Source: Planctomycetaceae bacterium
GTDB lineage: Bacteria > Planctomycetota > Planctomycetia > Planctomycetales > Planctomycetaceae
Length of the DNA: 64,000 nucleotides
Direction: 5' to 3'
Assembly (NCBI GenBank): GCA_021732415.1
Contig: JAKFVC010000061.1
Coordinates: 1-64,000 of the forward strand
Shown: one piece after another, positions 27,772 to 37,561 of the stretch
How the letters are laid out: each line of letters opens with the position of its first letter
Numbering within the stretch: position 1 is the stretch's first letter
Notes under the pieces: model-generated
Told to the model about the DNA's origin: nothing
The model's database searches: none
What the model saw: only the letters and a program-made list of their open reading frames with translations
Made by a program: the position numbers and the translations under genes

Positions 27772-29298
27772 ATGAACTCCTCAAACAAGACTGCTTCCGT
27801 TGCGCTCCCTGGTCTGGCTTATCTCACGCACGTCTTCAGCGGTCCGCGGCAGACGGCCGCCGGCCGCATTTTGAAACTCCTGGTTTGTCTGTCCCTGGGA
27901 TTTGTCTTGCTGGTAGGCACCTCGCCCACTACTGCCAATGCACAAAGCAAAACGGCGAAAAAGACCAAGCCGTCGACGAAAAAAAATAAAGCGGATGACA
28001 AGGAAGAAGCTCCCGAAAAGCCGCTGGAAGATATCGATTTCGGCTCGGCTCCGATCAAGCTGCGCGATGGTGATACCCCCAGCGAGCTCGATTCCACTCC
28101 GGAAGGCCGCGAACGTCTGGCGGATCTGGAAGGTCGGGCGAAGGAAATCTTCAAGGATCGCGACCGCGTGGAGAGCGAGCTCCGCCCGCTGGTCATTCCG
28201 CGTGACCGCCTGCTGGGCGAAGTTGCGCAATTGAACCAGGGGATCCTTAATGCGCAGCAAGCCATTGTGCAAGGACAGACTCAACTCCGGAATTTGTTGC
28301 AGCAACAGAAGAATGCCAACAATGCGGAAGCCATCAACAACCAGATCCAGAACGTCGAAAACCAGATCCGCCTGGCGAACAACGCCATCACCATCAATCA
28401 GGAAGAGATCGCCGAGCGGGCACCCGAAATCAACGCGCTCAATTTGCAGATCGCACCGCTGCACGAACGCCTGCTGAAGCTGTGGGTGGAACTCAATGGC
28501 TTCCGCAAACAATGGCTGGAAGTCCGGCAACCGCAGTTCAAATATGCTCATGGGAACTTCGAAGGATTAAAGAAGGTCATCGACGACTGGGTTCTCATCG
28601 ATGGCCTGTGGCCCGAGGCCTTTTGCTGGGCCGCGTTGTCGAATTACGAATTGGGCAACTATCAAGAAGCCTGGGAGAATGTCGAACGGGCGGCCGAGCT
28701 CCGCAAGACGTTGCGCTTCTCGAAAGCCTGGGCTCAGGGTGAAGCCCTGCGTGGCATGATCGCGGCCCAGCTTCCCGATCGACGAGGCAAGGCAGCCGGA
28801 CACCTGCAATCGGCACAGCTGTATGTCAACAAGGATAAGAACACCAACTGGCAGGTCTTCTTCCTGATCGGCCGGGCCGTCGTCGAAAATGAAAAACAGG
28901 CCGCCAAGGCACGCGTCAATTTCGACAAGGCTTTGAAGATCAATCCCGACGCCACGTGCGTCAAGTACTGGAACGCGCACCTGCAGATCACCACGACCAC
29001 GGGCACCGTGCGCGACGTCGCAACAGGCATCAAGACGCTGGAAGAGCTGTGGGAGAAATCCACCAAGCAATCGTGGCGTCTCGCCCAGGAGTTGGTGCTG
29101 GCGTACGATGCCGCCTACCGCAAAGCCGACGCCGACAAGACGTGGGAAGTGGTCCTGGAATTGGCTCCGAAAGCGAAGCACGAAGAACTGCAGGCAGCAC
29201 GTGCTGCAGCCGCGGAGAAGCTGACCCGGGGCGATGCGGATGAAGGCGCTCCGAAGCCGAAATCTAAGTCGAAGACGACCTCAAAAAGTGCCGACTAG
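27772..29298 (+). CDS. Exported coiled-coil/TPR protein
   Basis: A 508-residue protein. A hydrophobic segment (about 35-50) ending in a TTANAQS cleavage-like site follows a long N-terminal leader. Next come a Lys/Glu-rich linker (55-80), a coiled coil with Gln/Asn heptads (about 115-240; AQLNQGILNAQQAIVQG) and TPR-like helices (250-480; YELGNYQEAWENVERAAELR, FDKALKINPDA). The tail is Lys/Ser-rich. The fold suggests a periplasmic scaffold, with no catalytic motif. GGAG lies about 11 bases before the ATG. It is a single gene followed by repeats. Confidence 0.75.
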   Translation: MNSSNKTASVALPGLAYLTHVFSGPRQTAAGRILKLLVCLSLGFVLLVGTSPTTANAQSKTAKKTKPSTKKNKADDKEEAPEKPLEDIDFGSAPIKLRDGDTPSELDSTPEGRERLADLEGRAKEIFKDRDRVESELRPLVIPRDRLLGEVAQLNQGILNAQQAIVQGQTQLRNLLQQQKNANNAEAINNQIQNVENQIRLANNAITINQEEIAERAPEINALNLQIAPLHERLLKLWVELNGFRKQWLEVRQPQFKYAHGNFEGLKKVIDDWVLIDGLWPEAFCWAALSNYELGNYQEAWENVERAAELRKTLRFSKAWAQGEALRGMIAAQLPDRRGKAAGHLQSAQLYVNKDKNTNWQVFFLIGRAVVENEKQAAKARVNFDKALKINPDATCVKYWNAHLQITTTTGTVRDVATGIKTLEELWEKSTKQSWRLAQELVLAYDAAYRKADADKTWEVVLELAPKAKHEELQAARAAAAEKLTRGDADEGAPKPKSKSKTTSKSAD

Positions 29299-29399
29299 GT
29301 CCTCGGACTGGCGGGCGTCCGGCGTGGTTAAATAACAACGGAGCAGATGGTTGTTAGCGAGTCTCGAACAACCACACAACGCGAATCCCCATAAACGAT

Positions 29400-29601
29400 C
29401 AGGCGAGCCGGGCGGCGTAAGGCCTCGGATTCTTCGTTGCCGCAGTTTCAACGTTGTTTTGGGAACGAAGAAATTGAAACACAGAGACACAGAGGACACA
29501 GAGTTGTTGCATTTCTCTGTGTCCTCTGTGTCCTCTGTGCCTCTCTGTGTTTCCAAATCTGAATGAAGAAGAATCCGGGGCTTACGCCGCCCGGCTCGCC
29601 T
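29400..29601. repeat. Inverted-repeat doublet, family C copy 2
   Basis: The left arm (29400-29434, CAGGCGAGCCGGGCGGCGTA) faces the right arm (29569-29601, CTTACGCCGCCCGGCTCGCC). The spacer encloses an ACACAG-type hairpin (29478-29552). It fills the gap between the TPR and GDSL genes. Confidence 0.85.
29478..29552. repeat. ACACAG-type inverted repeat nested in family C
   Basis: Left AAACACAGAGACACAGAGGA through CACAGAG pairs with a right arm ending CCTCTCTGTGTTT. The right arm carries one extra nine-base unit (TCCTCTGTG), a copy-number slip between arms. A related element with perfect 30-base arms is at 43133. Confidence 0.85.
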
Positions 29602-29612
29602 AGTCGTACGCG

Positions 29613-30572
29613 ATGAGGCTCTTTCGGTTATACTCCAGCAGTGATCCCGGGTACCCCGATCTCTTTTCGAACTCCGCCGTGGCACCTCCGACCGTTATCC
29701 AGAACTTGGTCATCTATCTGTTCGCCAGTGGGATGGCATTCTTTCTGGGGGCGGTTTGCGTGTGGTCCTCCATCGTACTGGAGACCCTCAGCGTTCGACG
29801 GTGGCTGAAGCGGCTCGCCGTCGTGACCTGCCTCCTCGGCCTGATCTTCATCGGGCTTTCTGCGGCGCCGCTGTCGTACTGGTACTACGGAATTGCGAGC
29901 GGCATCACGCTGGTCTGGCTGGTTGGGGAGCACTCTTCACGCGTTCCACATACTCGCTGGCGCGTGATCTTGCGTTTGGTCACCGCGTTGATTTGGCTGG
30001 CGGGAAGTGGCTGGGAGTTTTCGTGCCAACTCCGTCCGTCGGTTGCCCCTCAGGGCAGTCCCCCGCTGTTCGTGATTGCCGATTCCATTACGGCGGGAGT
30101 CGACGAGCCTCAAACCATCACATGGCCAGCGCTGATCCGGAACGCACACGGGATCGACATTCACGACTTCTCGCGGATGGGCGCGGGGGTCAAGGCCGCC
30201 TGCACACAGGCCGAACGGCTCCCCGATGCTGGCGGCCTCGTGCTCATTGAGATCGGGGGCAACGACATGCTCGGGACGACATCCCTCAGCGACTTCGAAC
30301 TGGGGCTCGAGCAGTTACTGACCCGCACCGGGGCGCAGGGCCGCGCCGTGCTAATGTTTGAACTTCCCCTGCCACCGCTCTGCAACGAGTACGGTCGCAT
30401 CCAGCGCCGCATCGCGTCCCGGCACCGAGTCCCGCTGATTCCCAAGCGTCTGCTGATGGACGTGCTGGCGAAGTCGGGCAACACCAGCGATTCCATCCAC
30501 TTGACTCAAGCGGGGCACAATCAACTGGCGGCCCTGGTCTGGGAATTGATTCGAAAGGCCTACCGCACATAG
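29613..30572 (+). CDS. Membrane-anchored SGNH/GDSL hydrolase
   Basis: A 319-residue protein with about four N-terminal hydrophobic segments (30-55, 68-84, 88-104, 118-134) and a C-terminal SGNH hydrolase domain. Block I is ADSITAG (156-162) with nucleophile Ser158, the oxyanion Asn is in GGND (215-218), and the catalytic pair is DSIHLT with Asp293 and His296. The domain therefore looks active as an esterase or acyl hydrolase, with unknown substrate. The usual first Gly of GDS is Ala. The ATG at 29613 starts 12 bases after a repeat; the GTG at 29679 is an alternative start 22 residues in. Confidence 0.8.
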   Translation: MRLFRLYSSSDPGYPDLFSNSAVAPPTVIQNLVIYLFASGMAFFLGAVCVWSSIVLETLSVRRWLKRLAVVTCLLGLIFIGLSAAPLSYWYYGIASGITLVWLVGEHSSRVPHTRWRVILRLVTALIWLAGSGWEFSCQLRPSVAPQGSPPLFVIADSITAGVDEPQTITWPALIRNAHGIDIHDFSRMGAGVKAACTQAERLPDAGGLVLIEIGGNDMLGTTSLSDFELGLEQLLTRTGAQGRAVLMFELPLPPLCNEYGRIQRRIASRHRVPLIPKRLLMDVLAKSGNTSDSIHLTQAGHNQLAALVWELIRKAYRT

Positions 30573-30598
30573 TCATCTCGGCCGAGAACTCGACCGCG

Positions 30599-30874
30599 CT
30601 ACGACAGCAACTTCACATTGCTCTCTACGCTGCGGCTTTGCACCCATTCCCACAGCAGGCACTGTTGCACCGTGTTGGGAATTGTGAATCCGACCATCCA
30701 GCCGGCGATTTCCACCCAGGAGTATTCCGGGAATTTTTCTTCCATCTCGCGCAGAAACAGGCCACGATCCTCACGATCATCCCGGGTTCGTTCCGAGATC
30801 CAACTTCTGATCTGGGCTCGAATGACCCGCCACTCAGGGATCGATTCGTCGTTCCAGTCGTCATTCTGGTTCAT
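30599..30874 (-). CDS. Small hypothetical protein
   Basis: A 91-residue acidic protein from the ATG at 30874, which has a GAGGG site about eight bases upstream. The first half is charged and helical (RTRDDREDRGLFLREMEEKF), and the second is rich in Trp and hydrophobics (EIAGWMVGFTIPNTVQQCLL). I recognise no family. It ends 26 bases from the convergent GDSL gene. Confidence 0.6.
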   Translation of the reverse strand: MNQNDDWNDESIPEWRVIRAQIRSWISERTRDDREDRGLFLREMEEKFPEYSWVEIAGWMVGFTIPNTVQQCLLWEWVQSRSVESNVKLLS

Positions 30875-31195
30875 TGCCTTGGCCCTCAATGAAGTGTCAA
30901 AGGAAAACCGGTCAACACTGGAACATAGCACACGAAATGTACAAACGGTGCGGAATGTTGACTGAACGTCTTGGCGGTGGCCGTTTGATGTTACTGATAT
31001 CGCGTGCAATGACCATTCGTTGTCCGAGCAGCCCCGCGGTCGGGCTGAATCAACTCTTAAATATTCCGAGTGGCCTATATCCATAAGTGCATTTTTGCTC
31101 TGCTGGATTGTGCGGATACTATGCTCCGCCATTTCACCGGCGATGAGAGTCGCCCGCGTCGGAATGACTGCTGTCGGGGGCTGCGAGCGCGAGGC
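30875..31195. other. Intergenic region, nothing recognised
   Basis: This 321-base stretch lies between the small hypothetical gene and the YbaK gene, both on the minus strand. I see no repeat doublet, gene or clear promoter in it. Confidence 0.4.
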
Positions 31196-31672
31196 TTATT
31201 TGGTGATCTTCGCGACCTGCGCTTTGGTCACCTGCACGAAATCGTCCGGGCTCAGCAAGATTTGTAGCCCGCGTTTTCCCGCCGATACGGAAATCGTGTC
31301 GTAGAGCAGGAGGGTCTCATCGACGAAAATCGGATGCGGACTCTTGGCCCCCAGGACGGTCACGGCCCCTCGCAAGTAGCCGGTCAGGGCCTGCAATTTG
31401 GCCAGCGGAACGGGGTCTACCGATCGAGTTCCAGCCAGCTTGGCGAGCGCTTTGAGATCCAGCTCGTGATTGCCGGGTAAGACGCCAAACAGATAGCCAC
31501 CGCCAGCGGCGCTCAGGAACAATGTCTTGAAGACTTGCTCCGCGGGCAGGCCGATCTTCTGCGCAACGGTGATCGCCGACAGGTCCGCTTCATCGACGTC
31601 GTACGCACGGATCGAATAGGGAACGCCGAGTCCATCCAGGATGCGCGCGGCGTTGGTCTTGGGTTGGGACAT
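31196..31672 (-). CDS. ybaK: Cys-tRNA(Pro) deacylase, YbaK/EbsC type
   Basis: A single YbaK domain of 158 residues that hydrolyses Cys-tRNA(Pro) formed by mistake by prolyl-tRNA synthetase. Conserved parts include TNAARILDGLGVPY at the N-terminus, FKTLFLSA with the catalytic-site lysine, and the VLPGNHELDLKALAKLAG region. GYLRGAVTVLG corresponds to the GxxxGGxSP-like loop, though the second half reads AVTVLG and is divergent. Length and order are normal. It lies alone between repeats. Confidence 0.88.
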   Translation of the reverse strand: MSQPKTNAARILDGLGVPYSIRAYDVDEADLSAITVAQKIGLPAEQVFKTLFLSAAGGGYLFGVLPGNHELDLKALAKLAGTRSVDPVPLAKLQALTGYLRGAVTVLGAKSPHPIFVDETLLLYDTISVSAGKRGLQILLSPDDFVQVTKAQVAKITK

Positions 31673-31697
31673 GATTGAGTGTCCGAGAGGCTTGGAG

Positions 31698-31724
31698 GGC
31701 TCGGCGGGAGCCTCGCCCTCCCAT
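31698..31724. repeat. Single arm of repeat family B
   Basis: A 27-base segment matching the right arm of family B (8147-8173) with three differences (core GGAGCCTCGCCCTCCCAT). No facing partner is seen, so it is a decayed or half element between ybaK and the SRPBCC gene. Confidence 0.65.
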
Positions 31725-31748
31725 TGATATAACGCATCCAGTCTGAAC

Positions 31749-32210
31749 TTACAGTCCCTCCGGCCATTTGCGCGTCGCCTCTAGAGGTACTCCCGTTTCC
31801 AGCAGGCTCTTCACGCTTGCCATGATCATTGGCCAACCCTGCGAAACCGCTTCGATCAGCTTCGATCCCGGCTTATCCATCTGGTGGATTAAGGTGAGTT
31901 TCACCATCTCCCCTTGTTGCTCCAGATCGTAGCTCAAACGCGAGTAATCCTCGGTGCCCAACTCGGGCTTGAATTCATTCCGCCACGACAGAACCAGCCG
32001 TTTGGGGGGATCGACCTCCAGCACTTCGCCACTATCACCCACCCGTCCATCGGGAATCATCAGCTTCCATGACGATCCCAGTTTCCAGTCGCAGTCCTGC
32101 CAGGTTTCTACCCAGATCTGGCGGGTGAATTCTGGTTCGGTCAACGCCTGCCACAGCTTCTCTGCCGTGGTCCGAATATAGGTCACGTACACAAATCGCG
32201 AATCAGCCAT
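31749..32210 (-). CDS. SRPBCC (AHSA1-like) domain protein
   Basis: A 153-residue START/Bet v1-like ligand-binding protein of the AHSA1 type (FVYVTYIRTTAEKLWQALTE; WRNEFKPELGTEDYSRLSYDL). These are commonly encoded with an ArsR repressor, as here. The ATG at 32210 has an ideal AAGGAG site, and it overlaps the end of the upstream arsR-type gene by eight bases, so translation is coupled. The ligand is unknown. Confidence 0.85.
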   Translation of the reverse strand: MADSRFVYVTYIRTTAEKLWQALTEPEFTRQIWVETWQDCDWKLGSSWKLMIPDGRVGDSGEVLEVDPPKRLVLSWRNEFKPELGTEDYSRLSYDLEQQGEMVKLTLIHQMDKPGSKLIEAVSQGWPMIMASVKSLLETGVPLEATRKWPEGL

Positions 32211-32520
32211 CGGTCTCTCCTTCCAACCTTTTCTTGAGCTCATCCAGGGCCCGCAAGCGGCCCCGTTCGTATTTGCCAATCCACCGTTCGGCGATCTCGT
32301 GGATGGGCACCGGGTTGAGAAAATGCAGCTTCTCGCGGCCCCGCTTCACAGTGGCCACCAGATTCGCCGCTTCCAGCAATTTGAGATGCTTCGTCACCGC
32401 CTGCCGAGTCATAGACAGGTTCTCGCAGAGCTGTCCCAGCGTCTGCCCGTTATCCGCGTGCAGTCGATCCAGCAACTGCCGGCGACTGGCATCCGCCAGC
32501 GCCTTGAACACCTTGTCCAT
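32203..32520 (-). CDS. ArsR-family transcriptional regulator
   Basis: A 105-residue winged-helix repressor (MDKVFKALADASRRQLLDRL; LCENLSMTRQAVTKHLKLLE as the recognition helix; a wing containing KRGREKLHFLNP). No metal-binding cysteine motif is present in the recognition helix, so it is of the SRPBCC-associated ArsR group, not a classic arsenic sensor. The ATG at 32520 has GGAG six bases upstream; the ATG at 32532 is an alternative. A palindrome 23 bases upstream is its likely operator. Confidence 0.85.
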   Translation of the reverse strand: MDKVFKALADASRRQLLDRLHADNGQTLGQLCENLSMTRQAVTKHLKLLEAANLVATVKRGREKLHFLNPVPIHEIAERWIGKYERGRLRALDELKKRLEGETDG

Positions 32521-32542
32521 GTCGGCCTCCATGTCGGCAATT

Positions 32543-32562
32543 ATGCAACCATTTGGTTGCAT
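32543..32562. promoter_or_regulatory. Operator-like palindrome for the ArsR-type regulator
   Basis: ATGCAACC (32543-32550) and GGTTGCAT (32555-32562) form a perfect 8-4-8 inverted repeat 22 bases upstream of the regulator start. Spacing and symmetry fit a winged-helix dimer site for autoregulation. Confidence 0.55.
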
Positions 32563-32574
32563 GTCAAGGCCGTC

Positions 32575-32636
32575 GGATGGCCGCCTCGGCCGTCTTCTTT
32601 TCACGTGATGAACTACGACGGCCGGGGCGGCCATCC
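32575..32636. repeat. Inverted-repeat doublet, family E copy 1
   Basis: GGATGGCCGCCTCGGCCGTC (32575-32594) pairs with 32617-32636 with one wobble. It sits just upstream of the ArsR-type operator. A single arm of the same family follows the beta-helix gene at 36539. The rest of the gap to 32874 shows nothing else. Confidence 0.8.
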
Positions 32637-32874
32637 TACCACCCCCAACAACTGGCACATTCCGACGAGGCCGTTCGACATTCCAAGTCACCCGTTGCCG
32701 TGAAGCCCAGCTTGGCGAAAGAACCGGCATCATCACACTGTTGGGTCACGACAAATCAACTTCGAAACGCGTTTTGGAGGGAGATTACTCCAGCGACTGC
32801 CGACCCATAGTTAGTGTCTTAAATCGTCCCTCTGACGTTGTACTTTTGCCCCTCAACCCAGGAAAACACCGATT

Positions 32875-35800
32875 ATGTTCTCATTCTTCCGCAATCGCTC
32901 CAAGAGTCGGAAGACGCAAAACCTGCGTACGTTGCGTTCTGTCTCCATCGAGCGTCTCGAAGACCGCCAGCTCCTCACGACCTTCACCGTGACCACGCTA
33001 AACGACGCTGGAGAAGGCTCGTTCCGACAGGCGATTATTGCGGCGAACAATGCGGAAGGTCCTGACGACATCGAGTTTGACGTCGCCGGTACCATCACTC
33101 TGAACAGCTCGCTCCCCGCGATTACCGGCACGGTCAACATCGACGGCACAACCGCTCCGGCATTCGAAGGCGCCCCGGTGGTCGAAGTCGACTACAACAA
33201 CAACGCCGGCCTGCAATTCAGCACCGGCTCAGCTCAGTCGGAAGTTCACTCACTTGCGCTGGCGCACGGCTCAGGCAACGGTATCACCATCAACGGCGCT
33301 AACGCGATTACCGTTACGGGCAGCTATATCGGACTGGATCTGGACGGGGTGACCGCAGAGGCCAACAAGGGCAGCGGAATCTCGATCATCAATTCGAACT
33401 CCAATGTGATCGGTGGTCAGGCTGAAGGCGACGGCAACGTCATCTCGTCCAATCTGAAGGACGGCATCACCCTTGATACCTCGAACCACAACACGATTGC
33501 CGGCAACTTCATCGGTACCGATGTCACCGGCGCATTCGACCGCGGTAACGGCGGTGACGGCATCAGCCTTAACAAGTCCAACGACAACTTGATCGGCCAC
33601 GACGATCCGATCTCGAGCATCTCCTATTTCGACTCCGATGGCGTCAGCATGCCGGTGAGCGGCTGGCAGGGCATCCGCGGTGCCGCGACCGCCGGTGACT
33701 ACATTCTGGTCGGCACGTCGGATGCAAATGGTCTGCTTTACATTGGCTCGATCGACGGCACCGAGGGCACCAGCTACGCTGTCAACTATCCGGATGCCTT
33801 CAACACCAGCGTCTATGGACCGAATTTGATCTCGGAAGGTCCAGACGAAGGCCAACTGCAGCTCGTCGGCAGCTATAAGAATTCGGACTACGCCACCGCA
33901 GACGTCGAGGTCCATGGTTTCCTCTTCCAGGGTACGACGGCCGACCTCGAAGACCCCGACCAGTACACGGAAATCAGCTATCCCGGAGCCAAGTTCAACT
34001 ACGTCCACAGCACCATGGGCGGCTTGGTGGTCGGCAACTACGACAGCCCCGATGAAATCGGTACCGAAGATCTGCCATTGGGCCCCGGCCACGCTTTTAT
34101 CTACAGTATCGCCGACGAAGATTTCGTGACCGACGTCGTTTATCCGGGTTCCAAGAGTAACTCGGTGTATGGCATCTGGTGGAATGGCGGCACGAAATAC
34201 ACACTCGTCGGTGGCTATAGTTTCGATGCCGTGAACAATCTTGATGATCAGGATCGGCCCCTCGGTAGTGCATTTATTGTCGACTACGATACGGCCACCG
34301 GGCTCTTTACCAACTGGGCCTCCTACAACTTGCCGTCACCCGGCGACAACCTGGTCACACACTTCGAAGCCATCAGTGGTGTGGAGAAGGGTGTCTATAC
34401 GCTGTGTGCCGATTCCCTCTCCGTCGGTTCCGATGATCCCGTACAAGGCACGTTCGTCACGATCCGCCGTAACAATGATCAGTCCTTCGGAGACGCCCAG
34501 TGGGTACCTCTCACCGTCCCGGGCTCCGATCCCGATGAGATTTCCAGCTCGAATTCGGTCTTCGGCAACCAAGTCGTCGGCATCGTGATCGGGCCGGAAA
34601 CATTGACCCCGTTCCAGGCCACGGTCAACGAGGAATTCCAACTCTCGAACGTGATCAGCGGGAACGCGGGCGACGGCATCGGGTTGGTCGGGTCGAACAA
34701 CAACCGCATCGCCATGAACTACATCGGGACTGATGTCACCGGCATGGAAGACATGGGCAACGGCGGCAACGGTATCCTCGTCACCTCGAAGTCGGCCGGT
34801 AACCTCATCGGCGGTGAAGCGATGGGCGGAAATGATCCGACAAACGCCATCTTCAATCGCCCCCCGCAAGGAAACCTGATCTCCGGCAATACTCAGAACG
34901 GCGTGCTGATCAACGGCAAGGCGACCGGCAACCAGTTGAGCGGTAACTTCATCGGCACCGACGAGACCGGCAATGCCCCGTTGGGCAACGATCTCAATGG
35001 CGTGTTGATTGACGGTGCCGACGGCAACTCGTTGATCGGCTGCTCGCTCGTGCAAGACCCGTTTGTGTATTACAACGTCATCGGCGGCAACGGCGGTAAC
35101 GGACTGGAAGTCCACAACTCGGATAATACCACGATTCAGGCCAACTTCTTCGGCATGGGCGCGGACAACGATACGGGCGTCGGGAATACGCTCAACGGCG
35201 TGGTCATCAACGGCAATTCGACCCACACGACGATGGGTGGCCCGATTCCGCTGGGTAACGTCGTCAACTCGAATGAGCAGAACGGCATTCTGCTGGCAGA
35301 CAAGGCCAAAGACTTCATCTCGTTCAACTCGTTCGTCGGTGTCGCTGCCTTCACTCCCAATCCCGACCTGGGCAACGGCCAGGACGGCATCAAGATTACG
35401 ACGACCGGTGGCGGCATCGAGATTCGCACCAACGTGATCTCTTCGAACCTCGACGATGGCGTCGACATTTCGGGAAGCGCCAAGGACGTGCGGGTCTATG
35501 AGAACATGATCGGTGTGAATACCAACGGCTCGTCACCCATCGGGAACCATGACAATGGCGTGGAAGTCAGCGGCAAGGCCAAGGACATCCTCATTGGAGG
35601 CCCCGCGGACACCTTCAGCATCATCCCCCACAACGTCATCGGCGGAAACACTGGGAACGGCGTGTCGATCCTCGGCAAAGCCAACAACATCACCGTGAAT
35701 GCCGGCTTTATCGGCACCGATGCCATGGGCGAGTTTGCGATTGAGAACCACCATGACGGGATCGCAGTCGCCGCCGGTACCAAGAACATCCAGATCGGAT

Positions 35801-36441
35801 CAACTGATCCGAATCTGCAGACGATCGTCAGCGGCAACCTGGGCAACGGCATCAGCCTGGACGGCACCACGGGCGTTTCGATCGTCGGCACGTATATTGG
35901 TGTCAACAAAGAGGGTATCGCCGCCATCGGCAACGGGGGCAACGGCATTCACATTACCAACAGTTCGAAGAATACGATCGGCAGCAGCGTCCCCGGAGTG
36001 CTGCAGAACGTGATCGCCAATAACACCCTGGACGGCATCTTCGTCCAATCGGGAAGTTCGAACGGCATCCACCGCAATTCGATCTACAACAACACGGGCC
36101 TGGGCATCGCCTTGGTCACCGGCGCCAACGCGGACGTGCCTGCCCCCGTGATCACGTCAGCCAATCTCCAGATCGGCAACATCGTGATTGCTGGCACCCT
36201 GACAGCTCAACCGAAAAAGACCTACACGGTCGAATTCTTCGCGAGCGCCGCCGGCACTTCATCTGGCCAACAGTATCTGGGTTCTGTCACCGTCAAGACG
36301 GACTCCTCCGGAGTCGCCGGCCTGAGCCTGACAACCCTGCACCCGACAATCGGCTTCGACCTGGTCACCGCTACGGCCACTGATTCGAAGGATAACACCT
36401 CGCAGTTCTCCGAGGCTGTGGAAGTGACCGGAGGGGTGTAA
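32875..36441 (+). CDS. Giant exported right-handed beta-helix protein
   Basis: A 1188-residue repetitive protein. The N-terminus carries the planctomycete motif LEDRQLL (24-30), followed by a [20 protein letters not shown] opening common in parallel beta-helix proteins. Most of the rest is built of coils such as [20 protein letters not shown] and GNFIGTD, each about 20-25 residues (NosD/pectate-lyase-like). A non-repetitive domain of some 340 residues (about 245-590; [13 protein letters not shown]) interrupts the helix. The C-terminus (about 1100-1188) is an Ig-like beta domain. No catalytic residues can be assigned; a surface or adhesin role is inferred. Confidence 0.8.
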   Translation: MFSFFRNRSKSRKTQNLRTLRSVSIERLEDRQLLTTFTVTTLNDAGEGSFRQAIIAANNAEGPDDIEFDVAGTITLNSSLPAITGTVNIDGTTAPAFEGAPVVEVDYNNNAGLQFSTGSAQSEVHSLALAHGSGNGITINGANAITVTGSYIGLDLDGVTAEANKGSGISIINSNSNVIGGQAEGDGNVISSNLKDGITLDTSNHNTIAGNFIGTDVTGAFDRGNGGDGISLNKSNDNLIGHDDPISSISYFDSDGVSMPVSGWQGIRGAATAGDYILVGTSDANGLLYIGSIDGTEGTSYAVNYPDAFNTSVYGPNLISEGPDEGQLQLVGSYKNSDYATADVEVHGFLFQGTTADLEDPDQYTEISYPGAKFNYVHSTMGGLVVGNYDSPDEIGTEDLPLGPGHAFIYSIADEDFVTDVVYPGSKSNSVYGIWWNGGTKYTLVGGYSFDAVNNLDDQDRPLGSAFIVDYDTATGLFTNWASYNLPSPGDNLVTHFEAISGVEKGVYTLCADSLSVGSDDPVQGTFVTIRRNNDQSFGDAQWVPLTVPGSDPDEISSSNSVFGNQVVGIVIGPETLTPFQATVNEEFQLSNVISGNAGDGIGLVGSNNNRIAMNYIGTDVTGMEDMGNGGNGILVTSKSAGNLIGGEAMGGNDPTNAIFNRPPQGNLISGNTQNGVLINGKATGNQLSGNFIGTDETGNAPLGNDLNGVLIDGADGNSLIGCSLVQDPFVYYNVIGGNGGNGLEVHNSDNTTIQANFFGMGADNDTGVGNTLNGVVINGNSTHTTMGGPIPLGNVVNSNEQNGILLADKAKDFISFNSFVGVAAFTPNPDLGNGQDGIKITTTGGGIEIRTNVISSNLDDGVDISGSAKDVRVYENMIGVNTNGSSPIGNHDNGVEVSGKAKDILIGGPADTFSIIPHNVIGGNTGNGVSILGKANNITVNAGFIGTDAMGEFAIENHHDGIAVAAGTKNIQIGSTDPNLQTIVSGNLGNGISLDGTTGVSIVGTYIGVNKEGIAAIGNGGNGIHITNSSKNTIGSSVPGVLQNVIANNTLDGIFVQSGSSNGIHRNSIYNNTGLGIALVTGANADVPAPVITSANLQIGNIVIAGTLTAQPKKTYTVEFFASAAGTSSGQQYLGSVTVKTDSSGVAGLSLTTLHPTIGFDLVTATATDSKDNTSQFSEAVEVTGGV

Positions 36442-36471
36442 GCATTCGCTCGCAACGAAGTTGAGACATCG

Positions 36472-36506
36472 AACCGCGTTGGATGCAAAATCCAGCGCGG
36501 TTTTTT
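36472..36506 (+). terminator. Intrinsic terminator of the beta-helix gene
   Basis: AACCGCGTTGGA (36472-36483) pairs with TCCAGCGCGGTT (36491-36502) with one wobble, and runs into six T residues, 31 bases after the stop. Confidence 0.85.
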
Positions 36507-36538
36507 CGTGCAGCCATCGTTCGTTCATGCAACGATCT

Positions 36539-36568
36539 GTAGGATGGCCGCCCCGGCCGTCTTCTTGT
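36539..36568. repeat. Single arm of repeat family E
   Basis: GTAGGATGGCCGCCCCGGCC with the following GTCTTCTTG matches the family E left arm and its flank at 32575. No facing arm is seen nearby. Confidence 0.65.
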
Positions 36569-36729
36569 TCTTAGATTGTTGGCTGATCACATTACACTCC
36601 AGCTTGCCGAGCGGCCACAATCAGCCGGAACGGTAAAAGGTGTGAGGAATCGATCACACATCCGGCTCCTGACGCCGTTGTTTGTACTGCTCATCTTGAC
36701 TCCACGCCTTTTCATACGAGAATTGTGCT

Positions 36730-36930
36730 ATGAGCATCTCATCACCCATCACCGAGCAGCTGGTTCACGATCTCGATAAAGCCCTGCAAGACGCGGCTAC
36801 GGGGAAGCGCGATCCAGATAAAATGGCTAAGGCTCTCGAAGCTATGCAGGCGAGCGTGGAAGAAACGCGGAAACGTATCGGTACCGTCAGCGTTGCCGTG
36901 GATCTGATCCGTGAACTGCGCGACCAATGA
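36730..36930 (+). CDS. VapB-like antitoxin
   Basis: A 66-residue small protein whose ATGA end overlaps the PIN-domain toxin gene by four bases, the usual coupling of type II toxin-antitoxin modules. It is helical and charged (LVHDLDKALQDAATGKRDPD, ending DLIRELRDQ). There is no clear ribbon-helix-helix or AbrB signature, so the DNA-binding class is open. A decayed paralogue lies at 37985. Confidence 0.65.
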   Translation: MSISSPITEQLVHDLDKALQDAATGKRDPDKMAKALEAMQASVEETRKRIGTVSVAVDLIRELRDQ

Positions 36931-37340
36931 AGTACGTTCTCGACGCGAATGTTGGCCTAAAAACCGTTCTGCCAGAGGATGGCACTGCGGCGGCTCTTGC
37001 CCTGCTTACTGACTTCAAGAATCAGATCCACGAGCTAATTGCTCCCGATATCTATCTTGTGGAATGTGGGCATGCGCTGACTCGTTCGGAGCGCAAGGGC
37101 CTCATTCAGCCGCCTGAAGCATTTGAGAAAATGCTGCTGATCGCGGCGACCCGTCCACAGCTCTTCCAGCATATTTCGCTCATGAGCCGAGCCTTGGAGA
37201 TTTCTTCAACTACGCTTCATGGTCTGTATGACTGTTTGTATCTGGCCCTCGGAGAACGCGAGGGATGTCAGGTCATCACGGCCGATGAGAAGTTCGCGAA
37301 GAAGTACCCTGCTGAGGTTATTACTCTTTCTTCGCTTTGA
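36927..37340 (+). CDS. PIN-domain toxin, VapC-type
   Basis: A 137-residue PIN-domain ribonuclease. The first acidic residue is in YVLDANVGLK (Asp6), the second in DIYLVECGHALTR (Glu48), and the third pair in LYDCLYLALGE and VITADEKFAKK near the end, matching the DxE...D...D arrangement for Mg2+. Such toxins usually cleave tRNA or rRNA. It overlaps the antitoxin by four bases. A family M hairpin follows 15 bases after the stop. Confidence 0.85.
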   Translation: MKYVLDANVGLKTVLPEDGTAAALALLTDFKNQIHELIAPDIYLVECGHALTRSERKGLIQPPEAFEKMLLIAATRPQLFQHISLMSRALEISSTTLHGLYDCLYLALGEREGCQVITADEKFAKKYPAEVITLSSL

Positions 37341-37355
37341 ACAATCTCAAATGCG

Positions 37356-37403
37356 AAAAAAGTGTCAAGAACTGAATAGTTGAATCGGTTCCTGACACTT
37401 TTG
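37356..37403. repeat. Inverted repeat, family M copy 1
   Basis: AAAAAAGTGTCAAGAACTGA (37356-37375) faces TCGGTTCCTGACACTTTTG (37385-37403). It closes the toxin-antitoxin operon and may act as its terminator. Confidence 0.65.
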
Positions 37404-37561
37404 CCTTTCAAAGTAACTTTGACTCTTCTCTTGCCGAGGGTGTGTTCAACTACTACCCCAACCAAAGCTGGCCAATTATCTAGCAAAATATCGTTGATCC
37501 ACGATCACTCTTTTTTCATTTCATCATCCGTGAGTGTATTTTTTCGAATTGAAAGGTTCCC

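Noticed and set aside
29478-29552. Repeated ACACAGAG units considered as a CRISPR or tandem array
   Set aside because: The units form two complementary arms of a hairpin with no regular spacers, and no cas genes are present.
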